Part shown: one piece after another, positions 53,226 through 62,481 of the stretch
Numbering within the stretch: the first letter of the stretch is position 1
How the letters are laid out: each line of letters opens with the position of its first letter
NCBI RefSeq assembly: GCF_042850945.1
Contig: NZ_AP031496.1
Location: 2,852,001-2,916,000, forward strand
From: Halioxenophilus aromaticivorans
GTDB lineage: Bacteria; Pseudomonadota; Gammaproteobacteria; Pseudomonadales; Cellvibrionaceae
DNA length: 64,000 bases
Reading direction: 5' to 3'
Notes under the pieces: model-generated
Databases searched by the model: none
The model's input: the letters and a program-made list of their open reading frames with translations, nothing else
Told to the model about the DNA's origin: nothing
Translations under genes and position numbers: made by a program

Positions 53226-54659
53226 ATGAAATTACGACGCTGGCAGCGCGAAGCTGTGTCACGCTGCATATCCCGCTTTCGCAATGGTCAAAACCATTTT
53301 CTATGCTTGGCCACTCCGGGTGCCGGCAAAACGTATATGGCGTCTACAGTTGCCAAAAGGTTGCTTGAAAACGGAGAGGTTGATTTTGTTTTCTGCTTCT
53401 CCCCCTCGCTCAATGTCTCCCTTTCCTTTCAGTCCACTTTGGAGTCTGTACTAGGGGTTCGTTTAAACGGACTGCTCGGCGCGAAAGGCAATGTATTAAC
53501 GTACCAATCCATGCTCAATCTTGGCCAATCGTTCTGGTCATTGATGAAGACACATCGCACCTTGATAATCTTTGATGAAATCCACCATTGCTCAGGCGAT
53601 CATCTCGGCAATGCCAACGCCTGGGGTCAAAAGATCATTCAGCACATTCAAGGTAAGGCAACCTATAGCCTCGCGTTAACCGGCACGCCCTGGCGTTCGG
53701 ATCGGATTCCCATCGCTTTGACGTCGTATTGCCGGGAAGGAAAAGTCCATTGTGACTACAGCTATGGTTTGGCACAAGCTATCAAAGATGGCGTTTGCCG
53801 TACGCCCAAAATCACCGTAATAGACAATGAAAAAATCACTGTACAAAACAATGGGAAAGAAGATGTTTATGGATCCATTGGTGATCTATTGAAGTCCTCT
53901 CGGTGCACATACCAGCAACTTCTTGAAAACCTCACACTCATTCGATATTTGGTTGAGCAAAGCCACAAAGCCCTCAACACGTTAAGACGAGTTCAACCAA
54001 ACGCAGGCGGGCTCATCGTTGCAGCTTCAGTGGAACATGCACTTCTTATCGCCTCAATATTAGAAAGCATTTGCGGAGAATCTCCCACGGTGGTGACGTA
54101 TTTGCATGACGAGTCTCAACAGGCGATTCAACGTTTTCGCGATGGACAGACCCGGTGGATCGTCTCGGTCGGCATGATCAGCGAAGGCACCGATATTCCT
54201 CGTTTACAGGTCTGTTGTCACCTGACCCGCGTTAAAACGGAATTGTATTTTCGACAAGTACTAGGCAGGATTTTGAGGGTACAAAATACTGGCAACGAAG
54301 AAGCGCTACTCATCATGCCAGCCGAGCCTAAATTAATCGAATTTGCACATCGGGTCGCTGAAGATATTCCTGCTGCCAATACCGTATCACTCAAGACAAT
54401 GGAGGGGAGTCTGCAACCGCTGTTGACCGACCAAGTAGAAGCAGAGACCGAATCCGGTACCAATAAGATAGATACAATTAAATCGAACGATACTGGTGAA
54501 GATCAAGAGTATCAGCCTGGCCTGTTATCGCTGGGGGAACTTGAAGAAGACAGTACCGCTCTGCCCTTTACCACTTTAGCGGAAGCCTACGAGACGACTC
54601 TGGGCCTATTCGGTCGTTTTCGAAAACGCATGATTAACTTTTCGCCGGTGATTGGATGA
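53226..54659 (+). CDS. SF2 DEAD/DEAH-type helicase
   Basis: A 477-residue superfamily 2 helicase. Walker A is ATPGAGKT (29-36), the DEIH box is at 117-120, motif III is TGTPWR (152-157) and motif VI is RQVLGRILR near residue 345. The C-terminal ~80 residues are acidic and may be an interaction tail. It would be a DNA or RNA translocase. It is 5 bases after the winged-helix gene and overlaps the 68-residue gene by four bases. Such compact helicase operons occur in islands and may have a defence or stabilisation role; that is inference. Confidence 0.8.
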   Translation: MKLRRWQREAVSRCISRFRNGQNHFLCLATPGAGKTYMASTVAKRLLENGEVDFVFCFSPSLNVSLSFQSTLESVLGVRLNGLLGAKGNVLTYQSMLNLGQSFWSLMKTHRTLIIFDEIHHCSGDHLGNANAWGQKIIQHIQGKATYSLALTGTPWRSDRIPIALTSYCREGKVHCDYSYGLAQAIKDGVCRTPKITVIDNEKITVQNNGKEDVYGSIGDLLKSSRCTYQQLLENLTLIRYLVEQSHKALNTLRRVQPNAGGLIVAASVEHALLIASILESICGESPTVVTYLHDESQQAIQRFRDGQTRWIVSVGMISEGTDIPRLQVCCHLTRVKTELYFRQVLGRILRVQNTGNEEALLIMPAEPKLIEFAHRVAEDIPAANTVSLKTMEGSLQPLLTDQVEAETESGTNKIDTIKSNDTGEDQEYQPGLLSLGELEEDSTALPFTTLAEAYETTLGLFGRFRKRMINFSPVIG

Positions 54660-54862
54660 GTATCAACGAATGTCGTGAACCAATTGCTCGATTAGCGTAT
54701 GAAAAGAAACGAAAGATCGCCAGTTTGAAATTTGCTGCTATCCGAAATAGATGCTGGACTAAAGAGGAATTTGGGCATGACCTTTCAGTAGTCGTGCTTC
54801 AGCGCTTGCCGGATGGAACGGTCCGACTGACTCAAATTATCCCTCGTCACACCGCCAAATAA
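54656..54862 (+). CDS. Small protein at end of helicase operon
   Basis: A 68-residue basic protein (pattern LAYEKKRKIASLKFAAIRNR, then LPDGTVRLTQIIP). The start overlaps the helicase stop (ATGA), so it is translated with it. No family is recognised. The charge suggests a nucleic-acid or protein contact. It ends 72 bases before the left repeat of the Tn3-family unit. Confidence 0.5.
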   Translation: MSINECREPIARLAYEKKRKIASLKFAAIRNRCWTKEEFGHDLSVVVLQRLPDGTVRLTQIIPRHTAK

Positions 54863-54934
54863 AGCACCCTGAGCCGCATCGACTGCTTGCGTAATCTCAC
54901 GCCACCTGCGGCGAGAATGATTATCATTTGCTAT

Positions 54935-55000
54935 GGGGTACTAGGGATTTTCCGTCCAAAAACGACAAAAAACGCTGTAGCCCCCGCCATCCGTAGTCTC
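54935..55000 (+). repeat. Left terminal inverted repeat of the Tn3-family unit
   Basis: Matches the reverse complement of 58108-58173 at 60 of 66 positions without gaps; the first 37 bases are identical. The first 38 bases are the usual Tn3 repeat length. Confidence 0.9.
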
Positions 55001-55076
55001 CCAAATGGTATTACTTTCTCTGAAGTCCATATTTACACCGATTTTGGTTAAAATTTAGCTTTTTTAGGCTAAAAAT

Positions 55077-58000
55077 ATGGCATATGAAGAACGTGTTCAG
55101 ATCCTGTCTGATGCAGAACAAGATGATTTTTACGGCCCCCCAATTTTCACATCTAACGATCAACGATTCTTTTTCTCTCTTAACGACAAGGAACTGGCAG
55201 TTGGCAATAAATTCCGAAATCGTGGCCAGCGCTACATGTTTTTCTTGTTGTTGGGTTATTTTAAGGCTAAGCCTGTCGCGCTAAACCTTGGTTTTCATCA
55301 GATAAAACATGATCTCAAGCACGTCCACCAAACAGTACTACCAGGACCGGGCTTTAGGCCGTTCAATCTATCTCAGAAAGAAAACGAGCGGATTTACCAG
55401 CGGATATTCGAACTCTGTGAATACCAGCGCTGGAGCTCTAAAGGCCATGAATCTGCCTTGGTAGCCCACCTAATCAAGCAGGCCAAAGCTTGGTCTGCTC
55501 CGAGATACCTCTTCGATGCAGCCATTGAGTATTTGTCAGGGCAGAAAATTGCGATCCCAGCCTACAGCACACTGCAAAAAATCATCAGCCAGGTTGTTGG
55601 TCAGGAACAAGAACGGCTGATTACCCACGTAGAATTTGAGCTGTCTCCGGATTTAAAACAAGCATTGGCCACCCTTGTAAATGGTGACGGAACGCTTACA
55701 TTACGACAGTTGCGTCAATATGCCCGTAACTTTACTGGTACCGAGCTGGAGAAGGAGCTGGCCGTACATTTCCATATCCAGCACTGGATGCCGGAAGTGA
55801 ATTCCCTCTTGAGCGGACTATCGTTGTCCCAGAAAAATCAACAACATCTTGCTGAGCGGGTCGACTACTATGGTGCCAAGATGAAACGGCAGTCTGTGGG
55901 CAATCAGCGGCTTTATCTCCTGTGCTATCTGCAGTCCCGCTGGCAGCAGGCATTGGAGCGCATAGCTGATGGTTTTGTTCATCATGTCCGACAGATCAAG
56001 CAAAAAGCCAAGACCTATGCGCAGGAAGCAGTTTATAAGGACTGGCAAAAAGCTGCTAAAAATGTCAGCAAGGCGGCAGAAGTTCTGCACCTATTCATTG
56101 ATGGCAGCATTGATCAACAGCAACCGTTTGGGTCGGTAAAGCAGAAAGCCCTGAAGCTTCTTGCGGAGAAAGACCTGGAGTCCGTCTGTCTGTTTCTGAA
56201 TGAACAAAAGCGTTCCGTTGAAGAAGCTACGTGGCAGTATTATGACCAGAGAGATAGCTTAAGGGAAGGTTTGCTCCGGCAGCTGTTTCTTTGCCTGCGC
56301 TTCGAAGGCAGTGAGGGCACTCAACGCCTAGCAGCAGTACTGGATCACGCCCGACTTGACTTCTCAGCCCCAGGAGTCATCTCAACGGCAAATATAGACG
56401 GCCGGCTGCCACCCAAAAAACAGTTGCCTTTCTTGCAGGACGAGGGCGGAAATTTTAACCCAGGTCGCTACGAATGGTACCTGTATCTACAAATCCCTGA
56501 CCGATTGAATGGGCAACTGACCTTGCCGAATGTCGTTAAATACCGGGCTTTGGAGGCTGATCTGGTGAGTCGAGGACGCTGGCAAAGAGAAAAGGCTGAG
56601 TTGCTGGATCAAACCCAGCTACCAAAATTGACCGCTGAACCGCATAAACTGATCGAGCAAATGGCCAGGGATCTGGAGATCCGTTTTCATGAGGTCAGTG
56701 ATTACCTGGAACAAGATGATAACCGTAATATCATCCTGCGCAATCCCAAGGGTAAGCGCTTATGGCGGTTACCGACAGCGAGTAAAAAGTACCTGGTCAA
56801 CAACCCCTTCTTCCAGCAGATACCGACGACGGGCGTCGCCGATGTGTTGCGCATGGTTGACCGCGACACAGGGTTCATTGATTGCTTTGAACATGTAATG
56901 GGTTCCCAGTCCAAGAGCCGAGTCCACGAATATGACCTGCTAGCGATTCTGGTGGGAAATGCGACAAACCAAGGCATCTACGGCATGGCTCAAATCTCCG
57001 ATCGCACCTATGATCAACTCAGCACCATCCAGGCAAACTATCTACGACTGGAAACTTTGAATGTAGCCAGCGATAACATCAACAACGCGACGGCCAAGCT
57101 GCCCATCTTCAAGCATTACAACATCCAAGAGGATATTATCCACGCCAGTGCCGATGGCCAAAAGTTCGAGGCTCGGCGCGAAACCTTCAAAACGCGCTAC
57201 TCATCGAAGTACTTTGGCACTCAGAAAGGCGTCTCGGCCATGAGCTTAATCGCCAATCACGCTGCCGTTAACGCCAGGGTGATCGGTGCGAATGAACACG
57301 AATCCCACCACATCTTTGACTTGCTGATGAACAACAGCTCCGAGATCATTCCGGATGTCCTCTCTACCGATACCCATGGGGTCAATCACGTCAACTTCGC
57401 TCTGTTGGATCTGTTCGGTTACAGCTTTGCGCCGCGCTACGCGCAGGTTGGCCGCGTCATCAATGAGATGTTTGATGTAAAGGAAGGGAAGGATCAGAGA
57501 ATCCAGCTACACCTGAAAAAGCCCATCAACACCAAACGTATCATGCAGCACTGGGACACTATCCAACGAATCGCAGTGTCACTCAAAGAACGAAAGACAA
57601 CACAGGCCACGTTGGTTCGGAAACTCTCCGGATACAAGAAAAACTATCCCTTGTTGGAGGCCCTGACCGAGTACAATCGCCTGGTAAAAGCGAATTACCT
57701 GCTTAACTACATCGATGATGCCAGTCTGCGCAACTATGTTCAGCGCGCCCTTAACCGGGGGGAGGCCTATCACCAATTGCGTCGAGCGATTAGTAACGTC
57801 AATGGGGATCAGTTCCGGGGTAGCTCTGATGAAGAAATCCAACTTTGGAACGAATGTGCACGTCTGGTCACCAACGCCATCATCTATTTTAACTCCAGCA
57901 TACTCAGCCAGCTGCTTACCAGCTTCGAATATCAGAATGACGATAAACGAATACAGATAGTCAAACAGGCTTCTCCAGTGGCTTGGTATAACATCAACTT

Positions 58001-58091
58001 AAAGGGTATCTATACCTTCGAATTGAGTGAAAAGTTACCGGATCTGGAGGAACTGATGCGCACAATCGAGGGATATTTACCGGTTCGGTAA
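55077..58091 (+). CDS. tnpA: Tn3-family transposase
   Basis: A 1004-residue transposase. The catalytic triad is complete: Asp693 (ASADGQKF), Asp765 (STDTHGVNH) and Glu896 (NRGEAYHQLRRA). The N-terminus (YEERVQILSDAEQDDFYGPP) fits the usual DUF4158-type recognition region. It acts on the terminal repeats 142 bases upstream and 17 bases downstream. Length equals that of Tn4651-type TnpA, but the repeats differ from what I remember for that transposon. It is clearly a different branch from the transposase at 4918. Confidence 0.93.
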   Translation: MAYEERVQILSDAEQDDFYGPPIFTSNDQRFFFSLNDKELAVGNKFRNRGQRYMFFLLLGYFKAKPVALNLGFHQIKHDLKHVHQTVLPGPGFRPFNLSQKENERIYQRIFELCEYQRWSSKGHESALVAHLIKQAKAWSAPRYLFDAAIEYLSGQKIAIPAYSTLQKIISQVVGQEQERLITHVEFELSPDLKQALATLVNGDGTLTLRQLRQYARNFTGTELEKELAVHFHIQHWMPEVNSLLSGLSLSQKNQQHLAERVDYYGAKMKRQSVGNQRLYLLCYLQSRWQQALERIADGFVHHVRQIKQKAKTYAQEAVYKDWQKAAKNVSKAAEVLHLFIDGSIDQQQPFGSVKQKALKLLAEKDLESVCLFLNEQKRSVEEATWQYYDQRDSLREGLLRQLFLCLRFEGSEGTQRLAAVLDHARLDFSAPGVISTANIDGRLPPKKQLPFLQDEGGNFNPGRYEWYLYLQIPDRLNGQLTLPNVVKYRALEADLVSRGRWQREKAELLDQTQLPKLTAEPHKLIEQMARDLEIRFHEVSDYLEQDDNRNIILRNPKGKRLWRLPTASKKYLVNNPFFQQIPTTGVADVLRMVDRDTGFIDCFEHVMGSQSKSRVHEYDLLAILVGNATNQGIYGMAQISDRTYDQLSTIQANYLRLETLNVASDNINNATAKLPIFKHYNIQEDIIHASADGQKFEARRETFKTRYSSKYFGTQKGVSAMSLIANHAAVNARVIGANEHESHHIFDLLMNNSSEIIPDVLSTDTHGVNHVNFALLDLFGYSFAPRYAQVGRVINEMFDVKEGKDQRIQLHLKKPINTKRIMQHWDTIQRIAVSLKERKTTQATLVRKLSGYKKNYPLLEALTEYNRLVKANYLLNYIDDASLRNYVQRALNRGEAYHQLRRAISNVNGDQFRGSSDEEIQLWNECARLVTNAIIYFNSSILSQLLTSFEYQNDDKRIQIVKQASPVAWYNINLKGIYTFELSEKLPDLEELMRTIEGYLPVR

Positions 58092-58107
58092 TAGTAATAC
58101 TCCCTGA

Positions 58108-58173
58108 GAGGCCACGGATGGCGGGGCTTTCAGCGATTTTTGTCGTTTTTGGACGGAAAATCCCTAGTACCCC
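58108..58173 (-). repeat. Right terminal inverted repeat of the Tn3-family unit
   Basis: Reverse complement matches 54935-55000 at 60 of 66 positions. It begins 17 bases after the tnpA stop. The base after it is a C, so the flank could also be read with a fifth C. Confidence 0.9.
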
Positions 58174-58286
58174 CATAAGAGATGTAAAATAACGCGCAAG
58201 GCTGATCCATTGAAGCGAACTCATCGCACATGATGGGTTGCTAATGCAATAGCCGTTAACCATATGTCCGAAGGGGAACGACGCAT

Positions 58287-58835
58287 ATGTACGCAGAGCA
58301 GTTAAAAGCCAGCACAAGGCAGTGCCACGATTCAGTGGAACAGCAATTTACCCGACGTCTGTTCTCTCCAAAACTGACGGCCGATGACTATGCCTCGCAG
58401 TTAACCACGATCAGAAATATCTACGCCCTATTCTGTGATTTTGACTTCTCTGCCCAGTTGAAACCCTTCGCGGCCACCATTCCAACCAGGCTGGCTTTGC
58501 TCAACAAGGATTTGATCCATTTGCCGTCGCCCAATGAATCCCAATCTCCAGCGTTTGCGGCTAACAACCTGACCTCCTTGGATCATCGCGTGGGTGGGCT
58601 TTACGTACTGTTAGGTTCTGCTATTGGCGGTAAAATCATCGCCAAGCGATTACAGCAGCACGCGTGGGTTGATGCCGATAAACATCTGAACTTCTTTAAA
58701 TTCGAGCACCACGACATCGCTCGGGAGTGGAATAGCTTTAAGGTATCTCTGGACGAACATATAGAAGTCCATAGGGCAGATTTAGCCACTGTAACCGCCG
58801 GCGCCAAGATGACCTTTGGCCTGTTCGCACAATAA
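58287..58835 (+). CDS. bphO: Heme oxygenase (biliverdin-producing)
   Basis: A 182-residue heme oxygenase. The proximal histidine candidate is in STRQCHDSVEQQF (His19), and the distal helix reads LYVLLGSAIGGKII, a glycine-rich stretch typical of bacterial BphO. It opens heme to biliverdin IX-alpha, the chromophore of the phytochrome encoded next. AAGGGG lies upstream of the ATG. The gene is 29 bases before bphP. Confidence 0.92.
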   Translation: MYAEQLKASTRQCHDSVEQQFTRRLFSPKLTADDYASQLTTIRNIYALFCDFDFSAQLKPFAATIPTRLALLNKDLIHLPSPNESQSPAFAANNLTSLDHRVGGLYVLLGSAIGGKIIAKRLQQHAWVDADKHLNFFKFEHHDIAREWNSFKVSLDEHIEVHRADLATVTAGAKMTFGLFAQ

Positions 58836-58864
58836 TATAAACCCACCTACAGCGCGTTAAACAC

Positions 58865-61174
58865 ATGGAATATACCTCGGTAACGATCGATAACTGCCAC
58901 GAAGAGAAAATTCACATACCCGGATCGGTACAAGAATTTGGCTTTTTAATCGCTGCCTGCAGGAAAACCTTACAAATCGTAGCAGTCAGTGAAAATACTC
59001 AGTTATTGCTTGGCGAACCCGCCGCACAAACGGTAGACCGGCCGCTGGCCGACGTTTTGGGGGGCGAGGTGGTTGCGCTGATTAAAGAAAACCTAGATAA
59101 CGTCCATACCATTAACCCCATAGCCAAAGATTTTCCCGACGGCGAATCCTACCATCTTGTAGCCAGTGTGGATGAAGACCATTTATTGCTCGACATTGAA
59201 CTCAATTCTCGCGGCGGAAGTCAGCATTTCGAATCTCATTACCACCAACTAAAATCCTTCCTCAACACGATAATTAGGTTAGATTCCGTAACCGATGTTT
59301 TTCAGCGTGTATCAAGCGAGGTTAGAAACATCACGGGTTTTGATCGTGTGATGGTGTATAAATTCGATGAGGACTACAACGGAGAGGTTATCGCGGAGTC
59401 TAAGCGAGCTGATTTAAACAGTTTTCTTAAGCAGCACTTCCCTGAATCGGATATCCCGGCTCAGGCCAGGGCTTTGTACTTGAAAAATAGAATTCGCCTG
59501 TTGAGTAACGTTGACGGCGACCGCGTGCCGCTGGTACCTGCCGATCGAACCATAGACCTTAGTAACAGCAGTCTTAGAAGCGTCTCCCCGATACACTGCC
59601 AGTATCTGAGAAATATGGGTGTTAGCGCTTCCATGTCCATTAGCATCACACTAGGAGATCGCCTATGGGGGTTGATTGCTTGCCATCATTATTCGCCCAA
59701 GGTGGTGCTTTTTAACTTCAGAGAAACCTGTGCCTACCTTGGTCTGACGCTGTCGCATTTTATCACCGTGCGGGAGCGTGAAAAAATCAGTCAATCAGAG
59801 GCTGAAGCCCAGGGCTTATTAACCGCAGTACTCAATGACATCGCCTCAGAAGTCGATTATCTGTTTGGGCTCAAACGGTCTGCTAATAACCTCCAAAATT
59901 TGGTAGATGCACAAGGCGTGGCTTGGGTGCTGGATGGAAGTCTAGAATGCTACGGCGATTGTCCCAATTCATCGCAAATCCAACGCATTTACGATGCCAT
60001 GGTTGCTAACCTAGAGCCGGACGAAACCTTTAGCGCGACCAACTCCATTGAGCGCATACTGCCCGGTATCAGCGACGAAACCAGCTCCATAAGTGGCGTG
60101 CTATTGCTGAGAATAGACGTAACCGAACGCCACTTCTTTATGTGGTTTAAGCCAGAAATCATCAAAACCAAGAACTGGGGCGGTAAACCAGAGAAAGTCA
60201 TTGAATTTTTAGATGACGGCAGCCATCGGTTAATGCCACGTTCTTCGTTTACGCTGTGGAAAGAAAACGTACATCACCACTCTACCCCTTGGACAGAACA
60301 AGACAAAATATCTGCATTAAAGCTGCGCAACACGATTGTTAACTATGTGTTTCGCCGCACCAAAGAGATTAAGGAACAAAACAGTAAGCTGCGCGATAAG
60401 GTAGAAGAACGCACCTCAGAATTAAGGGCTGAAATCAACGCGCGTGTTTTAGTGCAAGATGAGCTAAAAAAAGCGTTAACTGATACCGAAATATCCAATA
60501 AAGAGCTGGAACAATTCGCCTACGTGGCATCCCACGATTTACAAGAGCCATTGCGTAAAATCCAATCTTTCGGTAGCCGGTTAGAGTCGGTTACAGCAAA
60601 ATATAACGACCCTGAGTTGTCTCTGTATCTTACTCGTATGGTAGCCGCCGCCAACCGGATGCAAAGCTTAATTAAAGATCTATTGAGCTTCTCTAGGATC
60701 AATACCGAATCCAACCCGTTTGAGCCGGTGGATATGGACAGCCTCGTTACGACTGTGGTGTCTGACCTGAAATTATTGATAAGCGATAAACAAGCACGCT
60801 TTGAGCTGTCAACTTTGGGAACGGTGATTGGTGCAAAAACACAGCTTTACCGGTTGTTCCAAAATTTGATACAGAATTCCTTGAAGTTCTGCAAACAAGA
60901 CGAGAAGCCAATTATCAAGCTGAGTGTTGGAAACAATACAGACGACAGCGTGACCATTTTGGTGGAAGATAATGGCATCGGTTTTGACATGCAGTATGCT
61001 AGCCGCGTGTTTCAGCTTTTTCAGCGGTTGCATGGGCGCTCAAGCTATGATGGGACAGGTCTTGGGCTGGCAATCTGTAAGCGCATTGTCGATCGCCACA
61101 GCGGCGATATTTGGGTGGACAGCCAAGAAGGTGTAGGAACTAAAATATACATAAAACTACCGAAGAACCAATAA
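58865..61174 (+). CDS. bphP: Bacteriophytochrome histidine kinase
   Basis: A 769-residue photoreceptor kinase. The PAS part begins with Cys11 (DNCHEEKIHIPGSVQ), the usual biliverdin-binding Cys. The GAF domain holds the DIP motif (PESDIPAQARALY, Asp196). A PHY domain (about 330-500) and a histidine kinase with His557 (VASHDLQEPLRK), NSLKF and GTGLGLAICK follow. It switches between red and far-red forms and controls phosphorylation of the next gene's product. It is cytoplasmic. Confidence 0.95.
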   Translation: MEYTSVTIDNCHEEKIHIPGSVQEFGFLIAACRKTLQIVAVSENTQLLLGEPAAQTVDRPLADVLGGEVVALIKENLDNVHTINPIAKDFPDGESYHLVASVDEDHLLLDIELNSRGGSQHFESHYHQLKSFLNTIIRLDSVTDVFQRVSSEVRNITGFDRVMVYKFDEDYNGEVIAESKRADLNSFLKQHFPESDIPAQARALYLKNRIRLLSNVDGDRVPLVPADRTIDLSNSSLRSVSPIHCQYLRNMGVSASMSISITLGDRLWGLIACHHYSPKVVLFNFRETCAYLGLTLSHFITVREREKISQSEAEAQGLLTAVLNDIASEVDYLFGLKRSANNLQNLVDAQGVAWVLDGSLECYGDCPNSSQIQRIYDAMVANLEPDETFSATNSIERILPGISDETSSISGVLLLRIDVTERHFFMWFKPEIIKTKNWGGKPEKVIEFLDDGSHRLMPRSSFTLWKENVHHHSTPWTEQDKISALKLRNTIVNYVFRRTKEIKEQNSKLRDKVEERTSELRAEINARVLVQDELKKALTDTEISNKELEQFAYVASHDLQEPLRKIQSFGSRLESVTAKYNDPELSLYLTRMVAAANRMQSLIKDLLSFSRINTESNPFEPVDMDSLVTTVVSDLKLLISDKQARFELSTLGTVIGAKTQLYRLFQNLIQNSLKFCKQDEKPIIKLSVGNNTDDSVTILVEDNGIGFDMQYASRVFQLFQRLHGRSSYDGTGLGLAICKRIVDRHSGDIWVDSQEGVGTKIYIKLPKNQ

Positions 61175-61210
61175 TCAACGCAAGCTGATAGCACCCAATC
61201 TGGAATAAGA

Positions 61211-61645
61211 ATGACAAACGAACTACAAAGACGTCTGCTCATCGCTGAAGACGACCCAGACGACCAACTGTTGATAAGCGATGCTTTACAAGAAGCGGGG
61301 ATTCCAGCACGCAACGTGCAGTTCTTTGACGACGGTAGAGCTCTGCTGGACTATTTGGAACAGCGAATAGACTTCAATGGTGTTGTTCTTATGGATCTGA
61401 ATATGCCGAGAATGGATGGCAGGGAGGCACTGAAAACGCTGAAGCGTTCACCGAGGTTAAGGCACATTCCAGTAATGGTCCTTACCACGTCCAGTAGTGA
61501 CGCGGATGTCCATCTAACCTACGCCACTGGCGGTAATACCTTTTTCACCAAGCCAACCCATTTCGATGAGTTGGTAAAAATCATGTCGTTAGTTAAACGC
61601 TATTGGGTTGAGCAAGCGCGCTTGGCTAAGCCGCCTGAGATGTGA
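61211..61645 (+). CDS. Single-domain response regulator (Rcp1-like)
   Basis: A 144-residue receiver with no output domain. Acidic residues Glu13/Asp14 (IAEDDPDD), phospho-acceptor Asp62 (VLMDLNMPRMDG), Thr92-93 (LTTSSS) and Lys114 (TKPTHF) are present. It is the likely partner of the phytochrome kinase, as in cyanobacterial Rcp1 and bacterial BphR pairs, and would pass the signal by protein contact. Confidence 0.9.
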   Translation: MTNELQRRLLIAEDDPDDQLLISDALQEAGIPARNVQFFDDGRALLDYLEQRIDFNGVVLMDLNMPRMDGREALKTLKRSPRLRHIPVMVLTTSSSDADVHLTYATGGNTFFTKPTHFDELVKIMSLVKRYWVEQARLAKPPEM

Positions 61646-61727
61646 TACGAGATTTTAACGGGATTTCTCACTAGCAATTTATTGTACTGTTAAATTTACC
61701 CACTTTTAAATTAGTGCCGATAAACAC

Positions 61728-61752
61728 GGTAGCCGCTAATTCAGCGGCTACC
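61728..61752. terminator. Hairpin between convergent genes
   Basis: GGTAGCCGCT (61728-61737) and AGCGGCTACC (61743-61752) are perfect 10-base arms with a 5-base loop, between the response regulator and the Pmp3-type gene. A bidirectional terminator is likely. Confidence 0.65.
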
Positions 61753-61769
61753 TGCTAGGTCAAATATAC

Positions 61770-61928
61770 CTAGCGCTTGAGGATGATGTACACGGCGTGG
61801 ATGATGCCGGGGATATAACCCAAAATAGTCAGCAATATATTTAGCCAGAACTGCAAGCCAATACCCACCTGTAAAAAAACACCCACCGGCGGAAGTATAA
61901 TCGAAAGTATGATTCTTAAAACGTCCAT
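61770..61928 (-). CDS. Pmp3/YqaE-family small membrane protein
   Basis: A 52-residue protein with two membrane segments. The family signature LPPVGVFLQVG and ILLTILGYIPGIIHAVYII is clear. Pmp3/YqaE proteins sit in the inner membrane and are linked to salt and membrane-potential stress. The ATG at 61928 follows GGGGTG and gives the usual family length; a longer frame starts at 61958. Confidence 0.88.
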   Translation of the reverse strand: MDVLRIILSIILPPVGVFLQVGIGLQFWLNILLTILGYIPGIIHAVYIILKR

Positions 61929-62066
61929 TGCGCACCCCATATTTTGAAATGTTAGCACCCTATACGTGGCTGGCTTTGCGTGAAAGTCGCGAAGCAGCTT
62001 TAGGGCGGTCTTGCAGTGTTTTCTGCAAGCCTTGTGCCACTGGCGCTCTACTCTGGAAATGGATAA

Positions 62067-62456
62067 TTAAAAATCGGAAAACGCATGGGGCAATAAATGA
62101 TTTATCGTCGTGTCCAGCACGTCCTCGGAATCGCAAACACTGAAAATTCTGGTGTCGACCCCCTTGCTAAACTCACGAATAAATTGCCGGCAGGCGCCGC
62201 AGGGCGCGGTGGGCGTCTTGGTTGGTGTGTAAACGACTACCGTCTGCAACCCCCGTGAACCCTGGCTGATTGCCTGACAAATAGCGGACCTTTCGGCACA
62301 GATCGTTAATCCCAGCGAGGCATTTTCAACGTTCGTGCCGCTGTAGTGGTTGCCATCGTCGGTCACAACGCAGGCCCCCACTTTAAATTGACTGTAAGGC
62401 GAGTAGCTATTACTGGCGGCTTGTTTGGCAGCTTTTATTAGTGATTGATCGAGCAC
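62067..62456 (-). CDS. cdd: Cytidine deaminase
   Basis: A 129-residue homotetrameric-type cytidine deaminase. The zinc site is Cys in TICAERSAI and CGACRQF, with the catalytic Glu in the CAE triplet; the substrate loop is SGTNVENAS. It converts cytidine and deoxycytidine to uridine forms in pyrimidine salvage. The start is GTG with a strong AAAGGAG seven bases upstream. Confidence 0.93.
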   Translation of the reverse strand: MLDQSLIKAAKQAASNSYSPYSQFKVGACVVTDDGNHYSGTNVENASLGLTICAERSAICQAISQGSRGLQTVVVYTPTKTPTAPCGACRQFIREFSKGVDTRIFSVCDSEDVLDTTINHLLPHAFSDF

Positions 62457-62481
62457 GAACTAGCTCCTTTGAGATAACAAA

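Larger units (their letters stand above)
54935..58173 (+). mobile_element. Tn3-family unit with only tnpA
   Basis: A 3239-bp unit with one gene and long terminal inverted repeats (54935-55000 and 58108-58173), both starting GGGGTACTAGGGATTTTCCG. No resolvase or passenger lies inside, similar in plan to IS1071. The flanks read GCTAT (left) and CATAA (right), so there is no 5-bp target duplication, which suggests a deletion, inversion or recombination after insertion. A tnpS/tnpT module at 19.5-21.7 kb could supply resolution in trans. Confidence 0.85.

Noticed and set aside
54930..58179. A 5-bp target duplication of the Tn3-family unit.
   Set aside because: The flanks GCTAT and CATAA differ, also when the right end is shifted by one base.
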